Positions 1-4,480 of a DNA stretch of 6,516 nt are shown piece after piece. Source of the DNA: JAFAGX01 sp035624085. GTDB lineage: Bacteria; Acidobacteriota; Terriglobia; Terriglobales; Acidobacteriaceae. Made by a program: the position numbers and the translations under genes. The notes beneath the pieces were generated by a model. The model was not told where the DNA came from, searched no databases, and saw only the letters and a program-made list of their open reading frames with translations. The stretch lies in NCBI GenBank assembly GCA_035624085.1, contig DASPSE010000456.1:1-6516 (forward strand), read 5' to 3'. Position 1 is the first letter of the stretch, and each line of letters starts with the position of its first letter.

Positions 1-419
1 TCGGCAAAACCAAAGAGTCTGCCATCCAAACACTGACCGATGAATACCTGAGGCGCCTGAGCCGCTACGCCGAGGTGCAACCGACTACCCTCAGAGATGA
101 ATCTGCTCTTTTGAAATTGTGCGCCCGCGATGCGCGTCCAAAGCACTCGCTGGTGCTGCTCGATGGCCGGGGGAAGCAGTTCTCTTCGGAAGAGTTCGCG
201 AAATGGCTGGGCGAGTGTCAAGAACGTTCTTCATCGCCACTGCTGTTTGCGGTAGGCCCGGCGGATGGATTCAGCGATCAAGCTCGGCAGGCTGCCACAC
301 TTGTGCTCTCGCTGGGCAAGATGACGTTTGCCCACGAATTAGCCCGAGTCGTGCTCCTCGAGCAACTCTACCGCGCGTTTACAATTCTGAAGGGGCATCC
401 CTACCATCTGGGACACTGA
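1..419 (+). CDS. rlmH: 23S rRNA (pseudouridine1915-N3)-methyltransferase RlmH, 5' end outside window
   Basis: The frame is open from the left edge (first full codon at position 3) to a TGA at 417-419, giving 138 visible residues. It opens with GKTKESAIQTLTDEYLRRLS, which matches the family N-terminus (usually VGKTK...EYLKRLSRY), so only about ten residues are missing. RlmH is normally about 155 aa. The C-terminal half carries the SPOUT-fold SAM-binding knot: VGPADGFSD (family: GGPYGFSD), then LSLGKMTFAHELARVVLLEQLYRAF and the terminal PYHLGH. The enzyme methylates N3 of pseudouridine 1915 in helix 69 of 23S rRNA on assembled 70S ribosomes, in the cytoplasm. A GTG at 75 also lies in frame, but starting there would remove conserved N-terminal sequence, so it is not the real start. 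It is the first visible gene of the plus-strand run. The identification is firm. Confidence 0.95.
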   Translation, partial: GKTKESAIQTLTDEYLRRLSRYAEVQPTTLRDESALLKLCARDARPKHSLVLLDGRGKQFSSEEFAKWLGECQERSSSPLLFAVGPADGFSDQARQAATLVLSLGKMTFAHELARVVLLEQLYRAFTILKGHPYHLGH

Positions 420-446
420 CGCCATTGCATCGCGAACAGGTACAAT
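416..446 (+). promoter_or_regulatory. Weak candidate promoter upstream of cobO
   Basis: TACAAT at 441-446 matches the sigma70 -10 box in 5 of 6 positions. The only -35-like hexamer near the right place is CTGACG at 416-421 (4 of 6), with an over-long 19-nt spacer that overlaps the rlmH stop codon. A start near 453 would leave a leader of about 9 nt before the cobO ATG, and no Shine-Dalgarno is seen there. cobO may equally be read through from rlmH. Confidence 0.25.
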
Positions 447-461
447 CAAAGTTCAGCCAAC

Positions 462-998
462 ATGCAGGATGTCCGCCGAGGACTGATCATCGTGAATACC
501 GGGCCGGGAAAAGGCAAGACCACGGCCGCGATGGGAACTGCGCTGCGCGCCGTGGGCCAGGGTATGCGCGTCCTCATGCTGCAATTTCTCAAAGGCTCCT
601 GGCATTATGGCGAACTCGATGCCGTTCAGGCCTTCGGCGACAAGTTTGTCATGAAGCAGATGGGCCGCGGCTTCGTAAAGGTCGGAACTGAGAAGCCTGA
701 TCCGGAAGATGTCCGGATGGTCGAGGACGCGTGGGCTGAGGCCGAACGGGCGATCCAATCGGGCGCGTGGGATTTGGTCGTTCTTGACGAGGTCAACTAC
801 GCGATCAGCTATGGAATGCTCGACGCGGCGAAAGTTGTAGAGGCTTTGAAGAAGAAGCCGGAGATGGTACACGTGATCTTGACGGGCAGGAATGCGCATC
901 CGACAATTGTTGAACTGGCTGATACCGTGACCGAGATGCGCCAGGTAAAGCACGCCTACGAGAAGGGTGTGATGGCGCAGAGAGGGATTGAATACTGA
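462..998 (+). CDS. cobO: Cob(I)yrinic acid a,c-diamide adenosyltransferase (corrinoid adenosyltransferase, CobO/BtuR type)
   Basis: This 178-aa protein has the full CobA/CobO/BtuR architecture. A P-loop, NTGPGKGKTTAA, spans residues 12-23 (family: GNGKGKTT). The Walker-B-like DLVVLDEVNYA lies at 104-114, TGRNAHPTIVELADTVTEM at 141-159, and the family's characteristic C-terminal tail KHAYEKGVMAQRGIEY at 163-178. It transfers the 5'-deoxyadenosyl group of ATP to cob(I)alamin or cob(I)yrinic acid diamide (EC 2.5.1.17), making coenzyme-B12-type corrinoids in the cytoplasm. The length is close to the usual 180-200 aa. The ATG at 462 puts the P-loop at the normal distance from the N-terminus, although no good Shine-Dalgarno precedes it. 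It lies 42 nt after rlmH with no other cobalamin gene in view, so a role in corrinoid salvage or a cofactor step for B12 enzymes is possible (inference). Confidence 0.95.
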   Translation: MQDVRRGLIIVNTGPGKGKTTAAMGTALRAVGQGMRVLMLQFLKGSWHYGELDAVQAFGDKFVMKQMGRGFVKVGTEKPDPEDVRMVEDAWAEAERAIQSGAWDLVVLDEVNYAISYGMLDAAKVVEALKKKPEMVHVILTGRNAHPTIVELADTVTEMRQVKHAYEKGVMAQRGIEY

Positions 999-1000
999 GC

Positions 1001-1064
1001 GGCGAGTAGCTAGAAGCTAGTAGCTAGGAAAAGCCTAGCTACTAACTACTCACCACTAGCTTCT
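1001..1064 (+). repeat. Heptanucleotide tandem repeats in inverted orientation (hairpin) in the accD leader
   Basis: Nearly the whole cobO-accD gap is built from 7-bp units. On the left, 1001-1028 reads as four heptads (GGCGAGT, then three AGCTAGN units). A 5-nt spacer AAAAG follows at 1029-1033. From 1034 come four complementary heptads (CCTAGCT, ACTAACT, ACTCACC, ACTAGCT) and a TCT remnant ending at 1064. The arms pair: 1018-1028 with 1034-1044 is a perfect 11-bp stem with a 5-nt loop. An alternative 10-bp pairing joins 1012-1021 to 1055-1064. The element ends 6 nt before the accD ATG and leaves no room for a normal Shine-Dalgarno. No U-tract follows, so it is not a standard terminator. It resembles STRR-type heptanucleotide repeats known from cyanobacteria. 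Confidence 0.85.
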
Positions 1065-1070
1065 GTTTCT

Positions 1071-1922
1071 ATGACCTGGTTCAAGCGACAATCCGGTGAG
1101 TTGGATACCTCGGGGAAGAAAAAGATCCGCACCGAGGGATTGTGGGTGAAGTGTGACGATTGCCGCCAGATCATCTGGAAAAAGGATCTGGAAGAAAATC
1201 TGAACGTTTGTCCCAAGTGTGATAAGCATTTCCGCATTGACGCGCGAACCCGGCTGGCGCTGTTGCTCGATGACAACCAATATGAAGTTTTCGATAGCAA
1301 TTTAGCCTCGACCGATCCGCTCGGGTTCGTGGATCTTAAGTCTTACGCTTCCCGCTTGGAGCAGGCCAAGGCCGAAACCGGACTGACGGATGCTGTGATC
1401 AACGCGCGGGGCAAGTTGAACGGACGTCCGGTGATTGTGAGCGCCATGGAGTATGCGTTCATCGGCGGAAGCATGGGGGCGGTTGTCGGCGAAGCCATAA
1501 CTCGCGCCATCGAGCATTCGATCCAATCCAAAGCGCCTCTGATTATCGTCTCTGCGTCCGGCGGAGCACGCATGATGGAAGGCGTGGTCAGCCTCATGCA
1601 ACTGGCCAAAATCTCCGCCGCTTTGGCTCGGCTGGATGAATCGCGTGTGCCCTACATCTCCGTGCTGACTGACCCCACGACCGGAGGCGTGACTGCTTCG
1701 TTCGCCATGCTCGGCGATCTCAATATTGCTGAACCCGGCGCCCTGATTGGATTTGCAGGACCACGAGTGATCGAGCAGACCATCCGACAAAAACTGCCGC
1801 AAGGCTTCCAGCGCAGTGAGTTTCTGCTCGAGCACGGGATGCTGGATGCGGTCGTACCGCGCAAGCAATTGAAGCCGTACATCAGCCGCGCGCTGGAGTT
1901 TATGAGCCCGGCAGCGGCGTGA
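1071..1922 (+). CDS. accD: Acetyl-CoA carboxylase carboxyltransferase subunit beta
   Basis: This 283-aa protein is full length for AccD. It starts MTWFKRQSG, as the family does. A four-cysteine zinc ribbon follows (C28-x2-C31 and C47-x2-C50), then the crotonase-fold carboxyltransferase domain. Diagnostic segments are YAFIGGSMGAVVGE (128-141), SASGGARMMEG (161-171), PYISVLTDPTTGGVTASFAMLGD (194-216) and the nearly invariant PGALIGFAGPRVIEQTIRQK run (222-241). The glycine pairs at 164-165 and 205-206 belong to the loops that form the oxyanion holes. With AccA, not in this window, it moves the carboxyl group from biotin-BCCP to acetyl-CoA, giving malonyl-CoA for fatty-acid synthesis. The ATG at 1071 is fixed by the N-terminal homology, yet no Shine-Dalgarno is visible because the leader is a repeat hairpin. 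folC lies downstream, as in Escherichia coli and many other bacteria. Confidence 0.97.
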   Translation: MTWFKRQSGELDTSGKKKIRTEGLWVKCDDCRQIIWKKDLEENLNVCPKCDKHFRIDARTRLALLLDDNQYEVFDSNLASTDPLGFVDLKSYASRLEQAKAETGLTDAVINARGKLNGRPVIVSAMEYAFIGGSMGAVVGEAITRAIEHSIQSKAPLIIVSASGGARMMEGVVSLMQLAKISAALARLDESRVPYISVLTDPTTGGVTASFAMLGDLNIAEPGALIGFAGPRVIEQTIRQKLPQGFQRSEFLLEHGMLDAVVPRKQLKPYISRALEFMSPAAA

Positions 1923-1924
1923 GA

Positions 1925-1956
1925 AGCTTTCAGGCACCAGCCGTCAGCTTTCAGCT
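1925..1956 (+). repeat. Heptanucleotide tandem repeat, left arm, accD-folC gap
   Basis: Starting 3 nt after the accD stop, the sequence reads in 7-bp steps: AGCTTTC (1925), AGGCACC (1932), AGCCGTC (1939), AGCTTTC (1946) and a partial AGCT (1953). The consensus is AGCnnTC. Inverted copies of the same heptads lie at 2041-2067: AGCTTTCAGC at 1946-1955 is the exact reverse complement of 2058-2067, and CTTTCAGCT at 1948-1956 is that of 2044-2052. The 84 nt between the two arms (1957-2040) show no gene and no convincing promoter. Confidence 0.8.
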
Positions 1957-2040
1957 CAACCCCATCCCAGTTCCGTTGGCTGCTTCTACCTGCTGCTAGG
2001 CCGCGCCTTGTAGCGCATCGAAGCCGAGAATCTTAACCTG

Positions 2041-2067
2041 ATAAGCTGAAAGGGATGGCTGAAAGCT
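2041..2067 (+). repeat. Heptanucleotide tandem repeat, right arm, containing the folC start codon
   Basis: Read on the plus strand the units are ATAAGCT (2041), a 6-bp GAAAGG (2048, apparently one base short), GATGGCT (2054) and GAAAGCT (2061). They are the reverse complement of the AGCTTTC-type heptads that follow accD. The folC ATG (2055-2057) sits inside the GATGGCT unit, so the repeat supplies codons 1 to 5 (Met-Ala-Glu-Ser and most of the fifth codon). The purine stretch GAAAGGG directly abuts the ATG, too close for a classical Shine-Dalgarno. Pairing with 1946-1956 would place the start region next to or within a long-range stem. Confidence 0.78.
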
Positions 2068-3419
2068 CCTATCAAACCGCAGTTGCGCGCATGTATGCGC
2101 TGGGCCACGAACTGGCGCAGACGCCCATGCACAAGTTTGACCTGGCGCATGTGCGGGTGCTGCTCGCGGCACTCAACAATCCCGAGCGGCGTTTTCCCGC
2201 CGTTCTGATTGCCGGAACCAATGGCAAAGGCTCGACGGCTGCAACATTAGCTTCGATTCTCAACGCATCCGGGCTCCGAACCGGACTGTACACGTCGCCC
2301 CACTTGATTCGGATCAACGAGCGCATTCGCATTAACGGCGCCGCAATAGCTGATGACGACTTTGCCTTACTTCACGATTTGGTGGACCGCACGGCTGAGC
2401 GGCTGGTCGAAGAAGGCGAACTGCCTTGGCATCCCAGCTTTTTCGAGATGCTGACGGCGATTGCCTTCGAATATTTCGCGCAGAACAGGATCGACATCGC
2501 AGTGCTGGAAGTTGGGATGGGCGGCCGATTGGACGCGACCAACGTGGTCGAACCGCGGGTGAGCGTGATTACCGACATCTCGCTCGACCATCAGAAATTT
2601 CTGGGCAATACAGTGAGCGAAATTGCGCGGGAAAAAGCAGGCATTATCCGGCGCAATGGCATCGTAGTCACATTGCCTCAACAGCCGCAGGCGAATGACG
2701 TGATCGGGAAGACAATCCTGGATCTAGACGCGCACGCTGTGAGTGCTGTGCCGTATGTGCCGCCGCTCTCGCCGGCGAGTAGAGAGTGCCTTGTACCGAG
2801 TACCGAGAAAGAAGATTCTGTTCTGTTTTCCCGCTATCCCCTGCAGGTCATGGGAAAGCAAATCCTGGTGGAAACGCCGCTGATCGGACGGCATCAGTTG
2901 AGAAACGTGGCTCTCGCCATTGCCGCGGTTGAGGAATTGAACAAGCAAGGCTTTGCGATCACGCCGGAGGCCATTGAGCGCGGGATTCGGCGGACGCGCT
3001 GGCCGGGCCGCTTCCAGTTTGTGCCCTCGCAAAATGGAGCGCCGGAGTACGTGTTCGATGTCGCTCATAATCCGGCGGGCGCGTGGGCACTGAGATCCAC
3101 ACTGTCGGCGTGTTATGAGGACCGTCCTCTCACATTTATCTTTGGTGCGATGCGCGACAAGGCCATCGGCGAGATGGCTGAGATTTTGTTCCCCTTGACC
3201 AAGCGGGTTATCGCCACGCGAGCTGAGAACCCACGATCAGCAACCGTGGAGGAGATTCGGCAGGCAGCAGCCCGTACCTCCACCGACATCCAACCTGCTG
3301 AAGATGTCGCTGCTGCGCTCAGTCAAGTGCGCGGGCTGGTTCCACCGCACGTGGTGGTTATCACCGGTTCGATATACATTGTGGGAGAGGCCATGAGGCA
3401 GTTGGGAGTGAAGGTTTAA
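2055..3419 (+). CDS. folC: Bifunctional folylpolyglutamate synthase / dihydrofolate synthase
   Basis: This 454-aa Mur-ligase-family enzyme has all the FolC landmarks. In order these are: the ATP P-loop AGTNGKGST (53-61), the omega-loop SPHLIRINERIRING (81-95), EVGMGGRLDATN (152-163), DISLDH (174-179) and REKAGI (192-197), whose Lys194 is the carbamylated lysine of the family. The second half has GRHQLRN (278-284), RWPGRFQ (315-321), DVAHNPAG (335-342) and the C-terminal GSIYIVGEAMR. It adds glutamate to dihydropteroate and to reduced folates, which completes folate synthesis and retains folates in the cytoplasm. Start: SYQTAVARMYALGHEL is the usual FolC N-terminus, so ATG 2055 is preferred over ATG 2091, although it lies inside a repeat. 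A short low-complexity loop at about residues 241-252 coincides with a heptad repeat in the DNA. plsC begins 1 nt after the stop, which suggests translational coupling. FolC versus a single-function FPGS cannot be settled by eye. Confidence 0.96.
   Translation: MAESSYQTAVARMYALGHELAQTPMHKFDLAHVRVLLAALNNPERRFPAVLIAGTNGKGSTAATLASILNASGLRTGLYTSPHLIRINERIRINGAAIADDDFALLHDLVDRTAERLVEEGELPWHPSFFEMLTAIAFEYFAQNRIDIAVLEVGMGGRLDATNVVEPRVSVITDISLDHQKFLGNTVSEIAREKAGIIRRNGIVVTLPQQPQANDVIGKTILDLDAHAVSAVPYVPPLSPASRECLVPSTEKEDSVLFSRYPLQVMGKQILVETPLIGRHQLRNVALAIAAVEELNKQGFAITPEAIERGIRRTRWPGRFQFVPSQNGAPEYVFDVAHNPAGAWALRSTLSACYEDRPLTFIFGAMRDKAIGEMAEILFPLTKRVIATRAENPRSATVEEIRQAAARTSTDIQPAEDVAAALSQVRGLVPPHVVVITGSIYIVGEAMRQLGVKV
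2777..2811 (+). repeat. Heptanucleotide repeat inside the folC coding sequence
   Basis: Five consecutive 7-bp units can be read: GAGTAGA (2777), GAGTGCC (2784), TTGTACC (2791), GAGTACC (2798) and GAGAAAG (2805). They include an exact 7-bp tandem pair, GTACCGA, at 2793-2799 and 2800-2806. The 9-mer GGCGAGTAG at 2774-2782 also occurs at the left end of the accD-leader repeat (1001-1009). The segment encodes roughly residues 241-252 of FolC, between the DISLDH/REKAGI region and the GRHQLRN motif, where the family is variable in length. The reading frame stays open. Confidence 0.6.
3410..3414 (+). promoter_or_regulatory. Ribosome-binding site supporting the plsC TTG start
   Basis: GAAGG at 3410-3414 lies inside the last codons of folC, 6 nt before the TTG at 3421. 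A second purine run, GGGAG at 3404-3408, lies 12 nt away. No ATG or GTG occurs in this frame before the catalytic domain (the first Met codon is residue 95, close to the HX4D motif), so the site and spacing favour TTG as initiator. Confidence 0.55.
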
Positions 3420-3420
3420 A

Positions 3421-4287
3421 TTGCCGGAAGTAAATACACCGGTCGACGAAGAAGGAAAGAGCGCATCTCGGATATCTTCGGATTGTGACGATGCCGGATG
3501 GACGGGCGAGGAAGCCCGTGTCCAGCTTGGCGTCCCGTCGAAGAAATATGGCTGGCTCAGCCGCCTGCGTTCGTACTTCATCTTTGATCCGCTGATCTGG
3601 GTCTACACGGTTGCCTTCGGGATTATCTCGCTTCCAGTCTCGCTATTCAGAGATGAAGAACGGATTCTGCATCGGTTTGCGCGGCGCTGGTCGCAACTGA
3701 TCATGAAGACCATTCTTTCGCCGGTGAAGGTTACGGGCCTCGAGAAAATCGAAACTTCGAAGCCGCACGTTTACGCCGTGAATCATGCATCAGCGCTCGA
3801 TATCCCGGTGCTCTATGTGTATTTGCCGTTTCAGTTTCGCATCGTGTTTAAGAAAGAGCTGCTGGCGTATCCGGTGATCGGATGGCACCTGAAACGGTCA
3901 GGGCAGGTGTGCATCGACCAGCAGGCGCCTTCGCGGTCTATCGCCAGCATCCGCTCAGCGGTGAAGAGCCTCAAGGCGGGCATGCCTTTGGTCATTTTCC
4001 CGGAGGGTGGCCGCACGCCCGATGGTCGAATCAGACCTTTCCTGCAGGGCGCATTCTTCCTGGCGATCAAGGCGCAGGTCGATATCGTACCCATAGCCCT
4101 GGTGGGAACATACGAACTGCTGCCCATGGACACCTATCACATCAAGTGCCGCCCCCTGGAAATGCGGGTCGGAGAGCCAATCATTACTGCTGGCCTGAAA
4201 CTCGACGATATGGAAGCGCTGTCGGCGAGAGTGCAGAAGGCCATGGAAGATTTGTACTACCGAGGCCGGACGGCGCTGTCCACATAG
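3421..4287 (+). CDS. plsC: 1-acyl-sn-glycerol-3-phosphate acyltransferase (PlsC/LPLAT family)
   Basis: The 288 aa carry the acyltransferase motifs in order. Block I is AVNHASALDIPV, the HX4D motif with His122 and Asp127. Block II is the region KKELLAYPVIGWHLKRSGQVCID (144-166). Block III is VIFPEGGRTPDGRIRPFLQGAF (191-212), a variant of FPEGTR with Gly in place of Thr. Block IV is the IVPIALVG strand (222-229). One hydrophobic segment, about residues 57-76, should anchor it to the inner membrane. It acylates lysophosphatidic acid to phosphatidic acid, the precursor of phospholipids. The TTG start lies 1 nt past folC. The first 40 or so residues are polar and not family-like, and part of them is encoded by a palindromic element. 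Substrate choice cannot be read from sequence, so a related lysophospholipid acyltransferase is possible. Confidence 0.9.
   Translation: MPEVNTPVDEEGKSASRISSDCDDAGWTGEEARVQLGVPSKKYGWLSRLRSYFIFDPLIWVYTVAFGIISLPVSLFRDEERILHRFARRWSQLIMKTILSPVKVTGLEKIETSKPHVYAVNHASALDIPVLYVYLPFQFRIVFKKELLAYPVIGWHLKRSGQVCIDQQAPSRSIASIRSAVKSLKAGMPLVIFPEGGRTPDGRIRPFLQGAFFLAIKAQVDIVPIALVGTYELLPMDTYHIKCRPLEMRVGEPIITAGLKLDDMEALSARVQKAMEDLYYRGRTALST
3499..3524 (+). repeat. REP-like palindrome within the plsC N-terminal coding region
   Basis: ACGGGC at 3502-3507 is the reverse complement of GCCCGT at 3514-3519, around a 6-nt loop GAGGAA. The stem can alternatively extend outward (TGGAC at 3499-3503 with GTCCA at 3520-3524), leaving a 2-nt bulge at 3518-3519. 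It encodes about residues 27-35 of PlsC, in the non-conserved leader before the membrane segment. Whether it belongs to a dispersed genomic family cannot be told from one copy. Confidence 0.45.
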
Positions 4288-4290
4288 TCG

Positions 4291-4305
4291 GACACGGCTC
4301 GTGTC
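4291..4305 (+). terminator. Short hairpin just after plsC, possible weak terminator
   Basis: GACACG (4291-4296) and CGTGTC (4300-4305) form a perfect 6-bp stem with a GCT loop, 3 nt after the plsC stop codon. The nearest T-run (4320-4323) is about 14 nt away, so it is a poor intrinsic terminator. It may instead stabilise the 3' end of the folC-plsC message. Confidence 0.35.
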
Positions 4306-4317
4306 GATTCAGGTTCC

Positions 4318-4388
4318 AGTTTTGCGCTCTTGGCGATCCTTTGCGCGCTTCGCGGTTAAGAGCTTTTAGCAACGTGCTGCGCAAAACT
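4318..4388 (+). repeat. Long inverted repeat enclosing degenerate 9-bp tandem repeats
   Basis: AGTTTTGCGC at 4318-4327 is an exact reverse complement of GCGCAAAACT at 4379-4388, with 51 nt between. A shorter pair, GCTCTT at 4326-4331 and AAGAGC at 4358-4363, is nested inside. The left part is built of units of about 9 bp: TTTGCGCTC (4321), TTGGCGATCC (4330, 10 bp), TTTGCGCGC (4340) and TTCGCGGTT (4349), with consensus TTtGCGnnn. No open frame of coding character crosses the region. It separates plsC from the promoter of the next gene. Confidence 0.6.
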
Positions 4389-4433
4389 CGCGGAGATTCC
4401 TCACCTCCTGAAATCACTCGGTCGCCACTGCCG

Positions 4434-4462
4434 CTGACATTTTCTTCCCTCTCATTCATAAT
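4434..4462 (+). promoter_or_regulatory. Sigma70-type promoter of the M2 peptidase gene
   Basis: CTGACA (4434-4439, 5 of 6 to TTGACA) and CATAAT (4457-4462, 5 of 6 to TATAAT) are separated by exactly 17 nt. Transcription would start near 4469, giving a very short leader that contains little beyond the Shine-Dalgarno. This is the best promoter in the window and suggests that the peptidase is transcribed independently of folC-plsC. Confidence 0.65.
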
Positions 4463-4470
4463 CATTGACC

Positions 4471-4477
4471 GGAGGAG
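4471..4477 (+). promoter_or_regulatory. Strong Shine-Dalgarno of the M2 peptidase gene
   Basis: GGAGGAG lies 3 nt before the ATG at 4481. It is the only strong Shine-Dalgarno seen among the plus-strand genes here and fixes the start, which also gives a proper signal peptide. Confidence 0.85.
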
Positions 4478-4480
4478 TTA

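Noticed and set aside
119..691. Plus-strand 190-codon frame spanning rlmH and cobO
   Set aside because: It overlaps two clear genes in another frame and its product is rich in Arg, Gly and Ala with no family features.
453..953. Minus-strand 166-codon frame opposite cobO
   Set aside because: It is antisense to a firmly identified gene with conserved motifs along its whole length, and no supporting start signal is seen.
1018..1044. Perfect 11-bp hairpin as an intrinsic terminator of cobO
   Set aside because: No U-tract follows either arm and the sequence is explained by tandem heptads. Termination here would also separate accD from any visible promoter.
1001..1064. Repeats as a CRISPR array or insertion-sequence end
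   Set aside because: There are no unique spacers of constant length, no cas or transposase gene and no target-site duplication. The units are only 7 bp.
1302..1937. Minus-strand 211-codon frame opposite accD
   Set aside because: Antisense shadow of the highly conserved AccD carboxyltransferase domain, with no recognisable protein features.
2008..2036. Possible folC promoter TTGTAG-17 nt-TCTTAA
   Set aside because: The spacing is right but the -10 hexamer matches in only 3 of 6 positions, which is within chance for a gap of this length.
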